Position numbers and translations under genes: made by a program. From Rhodocyclales bacterium (lineage in GTDB: Bacteria > Pseudomonadota > Gammaproteobacteria > Burkholderiales > Rhodocyclaceae), in the NCBI GenBank assembly GCA_016235805.1, contig JACRIY010000018.1:1-56752 (forward strand): a stretch of 56,752 nucleotides of DNA. The letters run 5' to 3'. The notes beneath the pieces were generated by a model that saw only the letters and a program-made list of their open reading frames with translations, was not told the DNA's origin and did not search any database. Shown here in pieces: positions 33,565-42,128 of this stretch. Numbering within the stretch: position 1 is the stretch's first letter; every line of letters begins with the position of its first letter.

Positions 33565-36462
33565 ATGTGGGAGATCTTCGCGTATCACAACAGCGATGCG
33601 TTGGCGGGCATCTTCAACGCTATCGCCGCCATCATGGCCTCGGGGACTTACCTGAGCGCCATTGCCGCGGTCGCGTTCTGCGGCTTCGTCGCTGCCATGG
33701 TGGCCTACATGTTCCAGCCCGAGAAGCTCGTCGGCTGGCGGTGGCTTGCATCGGTGGTGCTAATCTATGGCGTGCTCTTCGTTCCTCGCGTCACGGTGGC
33801 GGTGGTGGACAAGACGGGGGGCACGGCCAACCGGGTCATCGCAAACGTGCCTTTCGGGATGGCAGCCCTTGGCGGCCTCACCAGCACCATCGGGAACAGC
33901 ATCACGGAGCTTTTCGAGACCGCCTTCCAGACTCTGCCTGGTCCGGCTTCGTTGCCGGGTGAACTCTCGTACCAGCAGAACGGACTCATGTTCGGGAGCC
34001 GTCTCATCCAGGAGACTCGAAGCATCTCGATTCCCGACCCCGCGGTGTTGAACGACATCCTCAACTTCGCCAACAACTGCACCGCCTACGACATCGCCGA
34101 CGGCACGATCTCGGCCACGGCCTTTTCGACATCCGACAACCTATGGGCGGCGATGGCCGCAACCAATCCCGCGCGGTTCACGGTCATCACGGCTGGTGCA
34201 GGGGTCACCACAACGACCTGCGACGCCGCCTATGCTTCGATCGCTGGTCGCCTGCCCGCTCAGGTCAATGGGCTGATTGCGCGGCTGGGCCAGCGGCTGA
34301 ACCCCGACCTCTCTGCTGCAGCGGCTCAGGCAGCCGTGCTCAACCAAATTCCTCAGGCCTACATCCGTTCTCAAATCGCGGGAGCAGCAGCGACGGCCGC
34401 CGACCTGATCCGGCAGAACGCCATCGTGAATGCGATCAACGATGCAGGCGAAATGGGCTGTCAGCGCATCAACGATCCGGCGTGCATGATGCTTGCCACG
34501 GGTCGTGCGCAGGCGGTTGCGGCGCAGAACGCCTCCTGGATCAACGGGGCGAAGATTTCGTCGCAGGCGCTACCCGTGGTGCGCAACGTGGCCGAGGCGA
34601 TGTGCTACGCGGTCTTTCCGCTGGTGGTGCTGCTGCTGTTCCTCTCGAGCGGGCGCACAACGATCCTGATCCTCTCGGGGTACGCCATCGCCCTCGTGTC
34701 GATCCAACTGTGGCCGCCGCTGTTTGCGATCCTCAACTACATGGCCACGCTCTACGGTCAACTTGACCAGGCCGCTGCGGCCGAGATTGGCGGCGGGGTG
34801 AAGGCTCTGTCGCTGCAGACCGCATCGCCGATCTACTCCAACTCCGTGTCGGCGCAGGCGGTGGTCTCGTACTTGATCATCGGCATCCCGATGCTTGCCT
34901 GGTCGCTTGCCAACCGCATGGTCAATTTCGGGTCTGCGGTCATGGGTGGACTGCAGGGCCTTCAGGCCGCTTCCATGTCAGGAAACGCGTCCGCCGCAGC
35001 GGCGACTGGCAATGCGAGCATGGGCAATGTGTCCATGGATCAGCGGACGATCAGCCCGTCGACGTCGAACCCTTGGGTCAGTCGGGAGCAGGACCTCGAC
35101 GGCAACTGGGTCACGACCACTGCCAGCGGAACTCAGGCGACGTCCTACCTACGCAACGAGAGCGCCACCTCCCGTGTTGTGTCGTCGCGAGTTACCCAGT
35201 CGTCGGTTCAGGAGGCTTCCCGGTCTGTCGAAGCGGCGCGCACAGATGCGTTGGCAGCGTCGAGTGATCTCTCGTCGGCCTTGGTTGACACGATGTCTCG
35301 CGGAGCTGGCCGGTACCGCTCGACCGTGCGGAACGACGGTCAGTCCGTCAGTTCGAGCAACGAGCTTGGTGCGACGGCTGAGCGCTTGCGCGTAGCAAGC
35401 GAAGCGGTTGCGAAAACCACTGGCTTGAGCGCCCAGCAGGTTGCCAACATTGCGTTCCAACTCTCGGGCGGAGTAGGAACACCCGGGATCAGCCCTATCA
35501 AGGCAAGCGCAGGGGGCAGCGTCGGCAAGACCTATACGAGCACGTTGAACGATGCGGAGACAAAGGTTGCGAACGAGCTGTCAGCAGATCAGCTCAGGGA
35601 GTTCAAGTCGTTCGCCGAGCGCGCCACCCGCGATCAGTCCTTCGTGCGTGGACTCGGTACCGACCAGCGCGAAGGCACCGAGATTGCTTCGCGCCTCTCC
35701 ACTGCCGTCACCCGCTCGGAGAACGCTCAGTCCACGCTCGCGGACCGCACCGCCGTCGCCGAGCGCCTTTCCAGGGCATACGAAACAGGTGAAGTGCTTT
35801 CGATCGACCTCGCCCAGTTGCCGGCGAACTCCGACTTCATCGCCCGCTACAACCGCCTCGCGGCTGAATACGGCTCCGATAGCCTGGCTCTTCAAGCGGC
35901 CATGGCCAGTGAACTCGCCTCCCGAGCGCTTCCTCCCACAAGGACCGCCTCTGGGACCGCACTTCCCAGCACGTTCTCCGAGGTCCGAACGGTAAACCGC
36001 ACAAACAATGCGGACCCGATCTTCGCGAAAGAAAAAGTCACATCCGTCGATGCGGCAAACGATCGCACCGTTGGAACACGAATCGGAACTTCACCTCTGA
36101 CACCACCCTCCGTCCCGGCACGGCTAGATCAAGTACGCGATGACGTCGATGCCCAGGCGCGCGACGCAAATGCTCGACCGACACAGGCTTCAACGTTCGA
36201 GAAGCGCAACGAAATCATTCGCAACCCAGATGGGACAGTGTCAACCCGTCGCTCGCAAGTGCTGCGGGACGCCAGACAACTTCGTGATGACGCGGCAGCA
36301 CTTGCCGAGAACGCCCGAGAGGTCATCGAAGACGGACCCGAGGCGGCACTTCGATCCGCCGAAGAGGCACGCAAGCGTCAGGCAGATTCTCCGCGGGAGA
36401 AGGCGATCGATGCCACGCCCGAGGTCCCCACCCTGATGCCCAGGGGCGGCCGCCGCAAATAG
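33565..36462 (+). CDS. traG: TraG mating-pair stabilisation protein
   Basis: 965 residues. The TraG_N domain has membrane segments around 25-60, 75-95, 360-400 and 440-465. The long C-terminal part (from about 480) is hydrophilic, Ser/Ala/Thr-rich and periplasmic. In F, this C-terminal portion acts in mating-pair stabilisation and entry exclusion. It is the last gene of the F-type block; a convergent minus-strand gene begins 20 bases later. Confidence 0.9.
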   Translation: MWEIFAYHNSDALAGIFNAIAAIMASGTYLSAIAAVAFCGFVAAMVAYMFQPEKLVGWRWLASVVLIYGVLFVPRVTVAVVDKTGGTANRVIANVPFGMAALGGLTSTIGNSITELFETAFQTLPGPASLPGELSYQQNGLMFGSRLIQETRSISIPDPAVLNDILNFANNCTAYDIADGTISATAFSTSDNLWAAMAATNPARFTVITAGAGVTTTTCDAAYASIAGRLPAQVNGLIARLGQRLNPDLSAAAAQAAVLNQIPQAYIRSQIAGAAATAADLIRQNAIVNAINDAGEMGCQRINDPACMMLATGRAQAVAAQNASWINGAKISSQALPVVRNVAEAMCYAVFPLVVLLLFLSSGRTTILILSGYAIALVSIQLWPPLFAILNYMATLYGQLDQAAAAEIGGGVKALSLQTASPIYSNSVSAQAVVSYLIIGIPMLAWSLANRMVNFGSAVMGGLQGLQAASMSGNASAAAATGNASMGNVSMDQRTISPSTSNPWVSREQDLDGNWVTTTASGTQATSYLRNESATSRVVSSRVTQSSVQEASRSVEAARTDALAASSDLSSALVDTMSRGAGRYRSTVRNDGQSVSSSNELGATAERLRVASEAVAKTTGLSAQQVANIAFQLSGGVGTPGISPIKASAGGSVGKTYTSTLNDAETKVANELSADQLREFKSFAERATRDQSFVRGLGTDQREGTEIASRLSTAVTRSENAQSTLADRTAVAERLSRAYETGEVLSIDLAQLPANSDFIARYNRLAAEYGSDSLALQAAMASELASRALPPTRTASGTALPSTFSEVRTVNRTNNADPIFAKEKVTSVDAANDRTVGTRIGTSPLTPPSVPARLDQVRDDVDAQARDANARPTQASTFEKRNEIIRNPDGTVSTRRSQVLRDARQLRDDAAALAENAREVIEDGPEAALRSAEEARKRQADSPREKAIDATPEVPTLMPRGGRRK

Positions 36463-36482
36463 CATTCGCGCAACCTAGTCCG

Positions 36483-36770
36483 CTAGAAGCGACCGTTCGC
36501 TCCTGGCCGAGGATGGTTCTCTAGGTCAAGAGCATCCCCAGGATACCGCTGCACACCAAGCTCGTCAGTGAAGGGATCCGGCACCCTTTGCTGGGGGACG
36601 GCGACATCTTGGTTTGCCCCGGCGAACATAGCAACAGCAGCAGCTATGCCACCGAACATGATCCAGAAAAATGCGATGAGAAAGGCGCCTCGCTCAGACA
36701 CCGTCGATGCGGCGAGGCCGCCGACGACAACGAACGCAACCATCGCAAACTTGGCCTTCGCCACCTTCAT
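36483..36770 (-). CDS. Small inner-membrane protein, exclusion candidate
   Basis: 95 residues from the ATG at 36770 (a GTG at 36806 is an alternative). Two membrane helices (FAMVAFVVVGGLAAS and FLIAFFWIMFGGIAAAVAMFAG) are followed by a short Pro-rich cytoplasmic or periplasmic tail. No family recognised. In F-type elements, small inner-membrane exclusion proteins (TraS/Eex) are encoded next to TraG, their target in the donor. Position and topology fit that role, but the opposite strand is unusual. Confidence 0.5.
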   Translation of the reverse strand: MKVAKAKFAMVAFVVVGGLAASTVSERGAFLIAFFWIMFGGIAAAVAMFAGANQDVAVPQQRVPDPFTDELGVQRYPGDALDLENHPRPGANGRF

Positions 36771-36863
36771 CACCCCAGCTGAAACAATCAGCGACACGGC
36801 GCCCACGCGGGCTCTACGCCTGTGTTCATATACTGCCCGGGAGATGCCGTCAAGGGAGCAGCC

Positions 36864-37475
36864 ATGAACGCCTATGGATCCCGCTTGTTGAGCCTCGCCG
36901 TGGCCCTGGCCACTTGCTTCGCCGTCGGGTCTGCGGAGGCGGTTGCACTCCGTCCGAACAAGGCCACTGACGACTCAGTGTGCGATCTCGCTCACGACAC
37001 GAATCTGTTCCTGGGCTCGAGGACGTTTGTACCGTCTGCCGCATCGAAGAAGGATCAGATTGACGCTTTCTTCCGCTTGGCCGCAACGTTTGTCGCGACC
37101 AAGTGTAGGAACGGCCAGCTTCTAATCGTCCAAGGCGCGACCGCCAGCAGCATCGATGTTCAATCGCTCACCGAGGTGGCGAACTCCTCGTGCCCGGTCG
37201 CCAGTGTCACGCGCTCTGTGGTGAGGCTACCGCTCGGCGATGTCACCCAGGCTGGCTTCGAACTCCGGTGCACGATCCTCAAGCACGACGAACTCGTGAC
37301 CAAGTTGAACGAGTTGGAAAGGACCGACTCAATGGACGCGCTCAAAGCTCGTCTTGCCTCAGCAGCGCAGCAAGGTGACCGCGGACCCTCCAAGACAGAC
37401 ATGACTTCGGAATCCAAGAAGGACTGCGGGAAGATGACTCTGGCCTCGGTCCTCCAAGGTGGCTCCTGCAAGTAG
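36864..37475 (+). CDS. Exported protein of unknown function
   Basis: 203 residues with a signal peptide to about 26 (AEA-VAL). The mature protein has five Cys and two short helical regions (KKDQIDAFFRLAATFV, ELVTKLNELERTDSMDALK), ending in GKMTLASVLQGGSC. No family recognised. It stands alone, divergent from the small membrane protein, so the two may share the promoter region 36771-36863. Confidence 0.6.
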   Translation: MNAYGSRLLSLAVALATCFAVGSAEAVALRPNKATDDSVCDLAHDTNLFLGSRTFVPSAASKKDQIDAFFRLAATFVATKCRNGQLLIVQGATASSIDVQSLTEVANSSCPVASVTRSVVRLPLGDVTQAGFELRCTILKHDELVTKLNELERTDSMDALKARLASAAQQGDRGPSKTDMTSESKKDCGKMTLASVLQGGSCK

Positions 37476-37628
37476 ACCAGCTCGCCACTGAACTCTGATG
37501 CGGCATCGCCCTCAGGCGCCCCGCCGCCGATTTCGACGGGGTCTTGAACCGGCCTTTCGAGTGGAAGCCAATCACGAGGCGCTCTATCTTCGTGTTTCCG
37601 GCACTGGTCGTCCGGCACGGAGCGCGCG

Positions 37629-38654
37629 ATGTCCACCACCCCCATCGAACCGCCGCCCTCTCGGGACGGTCACAGCGAGGCGACGAGCTTCCCAGCCGTG
37701 GTTCTCGAAGTGCTCCGAGAGATGCGGGAGCAACGCGATTCCTTCGAGCGGTCAGCGGCACTAGCCGCCAAGGAGCGCAAGTCCGAGCGACGCTGGCGCA
37801 ACCTGTTCCAGGCCATGTTCTTCGGGGCGCCTGTGCTCCTCGGGGTGCTGTACTTCCTCTTCTTCCTGAGCTCGACGGGGTTCCGCTGGGGCCCCTTCGG
37901 CAATGTCGTCGGCATCGTTCGCATCGAAGGCCCCATCGGGTCGACGGAACGCGCCTCCGCCGAGAACATCATCCCGATCCTCGAGAAGGCCTTCGGCAAC
38001 CCGAACGTGAAGGGCGTCGTCCTGCACATCGATAGCCCCGGCGGCGCGCCAGTCGAAGCCGAGCGGATCTCCTCTGCCATCAACTCCCTCAAGGCCAAGC
38101 ATCGCAAAGAGGTGGTCGCCGTCATCAACAACCTCGGCGCGAGTGCCGCCTACATGGTCGCCTTGAATGCCGACAAGATCATCGCGGCCAAGTACTCGTT
38201 CGTCGGCTCGATCGGCGCCATCATGGCTCCGTGGCAACTGGACAAGGCCATCGCAAAGGTCGACGTGGCGCAGCGGGTCTACGCCTCGGGCAAGCTCAAG
38301 GCCTTCCTCAACCCGTTCACGCCGGTGTCCCCGGAGGTCGATCGCAAGGCGCAGCAACTGGTCGACCAGATGGGCGGGTTCTTCCTCGCCGAGGTGAAGG
38401 CCCGCAGAGGGCAGGCGCTAAAAGCCAACATCGACTTCGGCACCGGCGAAGTGTGGCCGGGGCCCGAAGCGAAGGAAATCGGCCTGGTCGACGCGGTAGC
38501 CACCGTCGACGACTACGTGGCAGTCCACTGGGGTCTCAGGCCCTACGACTACGGCCCCAGCACAGACACCGCCCCGTTTCTCACGAGGTCCCTGCAGGAT
38601 GCCCTCGCGGGCGCGGTCAAGCGACTCGCGCTCTCCGGCCCGGTCGTGCAGTAG
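37629..38654 (+). CDS. S49 family peptidase (SppA/SohB-like)
   Basis: 341 residues. A membrane helix (FFGAPVLLGVLYFLFFLSS, about 60-80) follows a cytoplasmic amino end. The protease domain shows VVGIVRIEGPI, VKGVVLHIDSPGG, Ser nucleophile S194 (FVGSIGAIM) and a Lys pair at K222/K224 (ASGKLK) near the expected base. Serine-lysine membrane peptidases of this type are found in several conjugative elements and are thought to clear signal peptides or membrane proteins. It may protect the envelope during channel assembly. Confidence 0.85.
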   Translation: MSTTPIEPPPSRDGHSEATSFPAVVLEVLREMREQRDSFERSAALAAKERKSERRWRNLFQAMFFGAPVLLGVLYFLFFLSSTGFRWGPFGNVVGIVRIEGPIGSTERASAENIIPILEKAFGNPNVKGVVLHIDSPGGAPVEAERISSAINSLKAKHRKEVVAVINNLGASAAYMVALNADKIIAAKYSFVGSIGAIMAPWQLDKAIAKVDVAQRVYASGKLKAFLNPFTPVSPEVDRKAQQLVDQMGGFFLAEVKARRGQALKANIDFGTGEVWPGPEAKEIGLVDAVATVDDYVAVHWGLRPYDYGPSTDTAPFLTRSLQDALAGAVKRLALSGPVVQ

Positions 38655-38702
38655 CGCTGACGTCCGCCCTCCTTCGCGGTGCGGCCGCGCTGCACTCGAT
38701 GG

Positions 38703-39002
38703 TCAGCTCCGCGCGCCGGGGCTCTCGTTCAGATCCCACGCGGTTCCCTGCCACTTCGAGATTCGGCCCTCCGCGCCGCAGGCCGGACAGGCCCACACGA
38801 TGGCCTGATCCATGGCCCGCGCGGCGGTGACCGCGCTCTTCCGACACTTGAAGCACGCCGGCGCCGGCGACTCGTTGTCCGCTCCCGCGGTCGCGTGTGC
38901 GACCACATCGACGAGAAATTGAGCCAAGGTGCGGGCCGGCCCCTTAACCGGCGCGAGCGCGCCCGAGGCGTCGAGGACGTGTGTCAGGTCGGTGATGTGC
39001 AT
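38703..39002 (-). CDS. Zinc-ribbon-like small protein, unknown
   Basis: 99 residues from ATG 39002. The reading frame continues upstream, but MHITDLTHVLDASG is the likely start. Two CXXC pairs (CFKC, CPAC) separated by about 23 residues suggest a zinc ribbon; WQGTAWDLNE closes the protein. I have a general memory of similar small proteins on mobile elements, but no function is known to me. Convergent with the S49 peptidase gene. Confidence 0.55.
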   Translation of the reverse strand: MHITDLTHVLDASGALAPVKGPARTLAQFLVDVVAHATAGADNESPAPACFKCRKSAVTAARAMDQAIVWACPACGAEGRISKWQGTAWDLNESPGARS

Positions 39003-39363
39003 CGGCGGTTCACAGGATCCATCGAGTCTTGGCAACGGGGGACGCCGGCCGCTGTTCGCGCCGGCGACCGGTCGGCATTGTCGATGCCTTGCGACCACAA
39101 ACGCGTGCAGCACCCACGGATGTAGTTCACGCTTCGCTCGAGGCCGATGGAACTGGCCTGCAGCGCGGCAATTTCGGCTAAACGATACCCGCGCCGATCG
39201 TTCGTTAGAAATCAGCTTCTTGGCATCAAGCGGCCGCCGTAGTGTGGAGCTGCGAGACGCCAAAGTCGCTGTTGTCCAGGATTCGGGCGGCATTTTCTGC
39301 ACCCATGCACCTTCACCTTGCCCGAGCAGTCCGGACTGAACGCCTTGCGGCCGGCCGAAGGCG
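39003..39363. other. Intergenic region without a supported gene
   Basis: 361 bases between the zinc-ribbon gene and the stop of the ImmA-like gene, both on the minus strand. No motif-bearing frame, hairpin with T-run or repeat was found. It must contain the promoter of the zinc-ribbon gene. Confidence 0.4.
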
Positions 39364-39990
39364 TCACGCAGCACTACCGCGCGTACCGCGCCGCAGGCGC
39401 GTCAGCTTCGCGACTTTGATGCGAAAACCCACCAACTGCTCGGAGACGTTGAAGTGCCTTCCGATCGCGCCGACGTCCATCCCGCCCGCCAACATCTCGC
39501 GCAGCGATCCATAGGGCACCAGGGCAGCTGCGCCGCTGCCGTAGGCTTCGCTTTCCTTGCCACTGTCAAAGTCCCTTCCGCCGGCGCCATCAGAGTGCAG
39601 TCGGATCTTCGTCGGAGGGTGTCCCAGCCAGAGATGGAAGAACTCCTCCATCAGGGTCGCCCGTACACGGGTCTCCGAGTGGAATCCGTTGTAGACGACC
39701 AAGTGATCGCCCTCAGGCAGCGGTATGCACATCCCCGACCACCGAGTCTGACGTGAGCCCGAGAAGTGGCGCTCCTGCTCGTCGGGTGCTCCAAGATCCG
39801 TGTGCGGCACGACATCCAGCACGCTGTCCAGGAGTTCGAACGCCGCCATGTGATCCAAGGGTTCATCGCCCCGCAGGCGCAGCTCGTGCCGCACGTCCAG
39901 CGCGTTGTGCTCGTGCTCCCAACGCGTCGGATTGGGAGGCAGAAGCCCCTTGCCCTTGCGACTACTTCTGAGATCGAACCTTTTTCGCAT
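39364..39990 (-). CDS. ImmA/IrrE-like metallopeptidase, EEFFH variant
   Basis: 208 residues from ATG 39990, overlapping the preceding XRE gene by 29 bases. The core TLMEEFFHLWLGHPP matches the zinc-peptidase box of ImmA/IrrE proteins, with Glu in place of the first His of HExxH. A later Glu lies in GKESEAYGSGAAALVPY, the usual third-ligand region. The C-terminal helix-turn-helix-like part (GAIGRHFNVSEQLVGFRIKV) is normal for the family. These proteases cut or relieve an XRE repressor encoded beside them. The XRE partner and the divergent ubiquitin-like cassette suggest stress-controlled expression, as in CapH-CapP pairs of CBASS systems. Confidence 0.75.
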   Translation of the reverse strand: MRKRFDLRSSRKGKGLLPPNPTRWEHEHNALDVRHELRLRGDEPLDHMAAFELLDSVLDVVPHTDLGAPDEQERHFSGSRQTRWSGMCIPLPEGDHLVVYNGFHSETRVRATLMEEFFHLWLGHPPTKIRLHSDGAGGRDFDSGKESEAYGSGAAALVPYGSLREMLAGGMDVGAIGRHFNVSEQLVGFRIKVAKLTRLRRGTRGSAA

Positions 39991-40330
39991 GGTTGTAGCC
40001 TGCCCTGACCATCGCCACGAGTGCCTCCACGTCGGGGCCTTCGAGACCAGGCAAGGCACGCAAGTGGACTTCCACGTCCGCAATCGTCGACCCCTTTTCA
40101 CGCACGGGCGCAGCCGATAGATCGGACAGCGAGGTGCCTGCCCAGTCGGCTGCCTTGCTGACGTTCGCCAGGTCGGGCGTCGTCGTGCTCGCCGAGCCCT
40201 GCAGGAGCCTGCTGAGGGTGGCTGCCCCCAGCCCCATTTCTGTGGCAGCTGCCCGCACCGACAGCTCACGAAGCTGCATCTTCGAACGTAGTCGGATGGC
40301 GAGTTGGTCGAGGTTGAATTCGTGCGGCAT
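39962..40330 (-). CDS. XRE-family regulator paired with ImmA-like protease
   Basis: 122 residues from ATG 40330, with GGAG 6 bases upstream. A Cro/CI-type helix-turn-helix occupies residues about 20-60 (ELSVRAAATEMGLGAATLSRLLQG). The C-terminal part (LPGLEGPDVEALVAMVRAGY) probably mediates dimerisation or contact with the protease. It is the first gene of a divergent unit opposite the ubiquitin-like cassette, with 368 bases between them. Likely role: repressor of its own operon and perhaps of the cassette. Confidence 0.75.
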   Translation of the reverse strand: MPHEFNLDQLAIRLRSKMQLRELSVRAAATEMGLGAATLSRLLQGSASTTTPDLANVSKAADWAGTSLSDLSAAPVREKGSTIADVEVHLRALPGLEGPDVEALVAMVRAGYNHAKKVRSQK

Positions 40331-40698
40331 GCCTGTCTCCTGGAGGGGCGGGAAATCCGTCGAACGACCGCAGCCCGGCCTCTCGAGCTCCCGGGGCTTT
40401 CGGGGGCGCAACGGACGGCATTGAACGCGATGCAGTGTCGGCGGGCTGAAGCAACGCATCGGCAGGGGTGCGTGAGAGCGAGCGCGCAGCCCGATACGGC
40501 GCGCCGCATGCGTCGCCACCGCAACCGGACGCCACGCACCCCGGCCGCAACGGTCGGTGCTTGACACGGAGGCAATGGTGCTCCACATTTGAATCAGTGC
40601 ATCACGGCTGGCGCAGTTCTCATAGGGATTGTTCCACGAATGACGCATTGCATCAAGCGCCTGCGGCGGCGCTGTTCCGTTGGCCAAAGGAGCCAGTC
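40331..40698. promoter_or_regulatory. Divergent control region between XRE gene and ubiquitin-like cassette
   Basis: 368 bases with no gene. It must hold the promoters for both directions. AAAGGAG lies just before the cassette's first ATG at 40699. I could not pick out a clear operator palindrome or -35/-10 pair by eye. Confidence 0.45.
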
Positions 40699-41169
40699 AT
40701 GAACGATCTGTCGTTGGAATTGGAACTCGAGGGCAACACCGCCACCACGGTGCTGCAGGTGCCTCCCAACCTGGAGGCCATCGCGGCGGCGGCGCGTGCG
40801 CACGTCCCGGGCGCCGACGCGCTGCACTTGTTCGAAAAGGACAGCGACGAGGAGCTCGCGAGCGTCGAAGGCCGCCGCGCGATCGCGATCGTGGCTCACC
40901 GCTGCAAGCAGCTCGCCGTGAAGGTGGACTTCAACGGCGGTTCGCACACCGAGCGTTTCCCGCCATCGGCGACGGTCGGGAAGGTTCTGCGCTGGGCGAC
41001 CGGCAAGCGCGGCTTCAACCTCGACGACGATGCCCGGCCCAAGGCAAACCTCATCGTGCGCGGTACCGAGCAGCCGCTGCCCAAGGACGCGCCCATCGGG
41101 CGCTACGCGATCGCCGGCACGTGCAACGTCGAACTTGACCTGACCCTGAAGGACTTCACCAATGGCTGA
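40699..41169 (+). CDS. BilA-like double ubiquitin-like protein
   Basis: 156 residues from ATG 40699, where AAAGGAG gives the ribosome site; the frame continues upstream without support. Two beta-grasp-like units follow each other: about 1-70 (LSLELELEGNTATTVLQVP) and about 71-156 (QLAVKVDFNGGSHTERFPP, ANLIVRGTEQPLP). Two fused ubiquitin-like domains are the arrangement of BilA and of eukaryotic ISG15. The C-terminus ends in a single Gly (DFTNG), suitable for adenylation by an E1 without prior trimming. Followed by E2, JAMM and E1 genes with overlaps of 4 to 53 bases, as in Bil operons that tag phage structural proteins. Confidence 0.8.
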   Translation: MNDLSLELELEGNTATTVLQVPPNLEAIAAAARAHVPGADALHLFEKDSDEELASVEGRRAIAIVAHRCKQLAVKVDFNGGSHTERFPPSATVGKVLRWATGKRGFNLDDDARPKANLIVRGTEQPLPKDAPIGRYAIAGTCNVELDLTLKDFTNG

Positions 41170-41662
41170 TGAGACCTCCCCGCCGGCGCGCACCTTGATC
41201 GCGCAGATCAACTCGGTGTCGGTCCAGCGCGGCATCGAAGAAGGTCGGTGGCTGATCCAGGCACTGGACTTTCCCGACCTGCACGTCCGCATCATCGCGA
41301 CGGATCCCGAGACGCGTACGCAGGCGCAGGCGGACTTCCATTTGCTGTGCGACGACTTCCCTGCGCTGGGCCCCTTCGTCGAACGGTGGGACTTCGCCTC
41401 CGGCACGCGCCCTGCGCCGCCGGCGGGCGGCCAGGCGTCGCCGGGCTACGTCGATGCGCTGAAGGACTGGAATGAGCAGCCGACGCAGCATGGCGGCGTC
41501 TACCGGGCCTGGCAGCGCTACGCCTCGCGTCACAACGGGTGGGCCGCCAAGCGACCCGACGAGGCCTGGCATCCCGGGCGCCACATCGCCTTCATCCTGG
41601 AGCGACTCCATGACCTCGTGGCTGAACAAGCTGTTTGGCTGGCTGTCCGCAAAGCGGCCTAG
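41162..41662 (+). CDS. BilB-like E2 conjugating enzyme
   Basis: 166 residues; the ATG lies inside the last codons of the ubiquitin-like gene. It matches prokaryotic E2-fold proteins in order and pattern: beta strands around RWLIQALDFPDLHVRII, then FHLLCDDFPALGPFVERWD. The only Cys in the protein is C63 in LLCDDFP, earlier than the canonical E2 nucleophile but in the C-D-x-(Y/F)-P setting seen in some bacterial E2s. The C-terminal helix contains WHPGRHIAFILERLHDLV. If the protein forms a thioester, C63 must carry it. Assignment rests on operon order as well as these motifs. Confidence 0.7.
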   Translation: MADETSPPARTLIAQINSVSVQRGIEEGRWLIQALDFPDLHVRIIATDPETRTQAQADFHLLCDDFPALGPFVERWDFASGTRPAPPAGGQASPGYVDALKDWNEQPTQHGGVYRAWQRYASRHNGWAAKRPDEAWHPGRHIAFILERLHDLVAEQAVWLAVRKAA

Positions 41663-42128
41663 CCTCACTTGCGATGCCGACGTGTGGCGCGACGGTACCG
41701 CGGAACTGAACCGCCGCACGCTGGACGGACGCCGCGAGAGCGGCGCCTTTCTGATCGGCCGCCGACGCGGAAGCGCGTGCCACATCGAAGAGTTCGTGTT
41801 CTACGACGACCTCGATCCGCACGCGCTCGCCACCGGAATCGTGCACTTCGACGGCAACAAGTTCACCAAGCTCTGGGACATCTGCCGTTCGCGCGGGCTC
41901 AGCGTCGTGGCCGATGTCCACGTCCACCCCGGCGGCTACGAGCAAAGCGCTTCCGACCAGGACGAGCCCGCCATCCCGTGCGCGGGGCACATCGCGATCA
42001 TCCTCCCGCACTTCGCCAGGCGGTCGGTCGAGCCGGGTGGCATCGGTCTGTATCAGTACCTCGGCAACAAGCGCTGGCGAGACCACACCCAAAGCGGCCG
42101 CAACTTCTTCAGGCTGATTCGACCATGA
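41610..42128 (+). CDS. BilC-like JAMM deubiquitinase
   Basis: 172 residues from ATG 41610, inside the end of the E2 gene, with GGAG upstream. A JAB/MPN metalloprotease: E43 (ESGAFLIG), then H104-V-H106-P, S113 and D116, the complete JAMM zinc signature. It would process or remove the ubiquitin-like tag. Its amino end has a short amphipathic helix (WLNKLFGWLSAK). Stop overlaps the E1 start (ATGA). Confidence 0.88.
   Translation: MTSWLNKLFGWLSAKRPSLTCDADVWRDGTAELNRRTLDGRRESGAFLIGRRRGSACHIEEFVFYDDLDPHALATGIVHFDGNKFTKLWDICRSRGLSVVADVHVHPGGYEQSASDQDEPAIPCAGHIAIILPHFARRSVEPGGIGLYQYLGNKRWRDHTQSGRNFFRLIRP

Noticed and set aside
31209-33962. 917-codon plus-strand frame across traF, traH and traG
   Set aside because: It runs out of frame through three well-supported transfer genes, is Arg/His/Pro-rich low-complexity, and has no recognisable motif.
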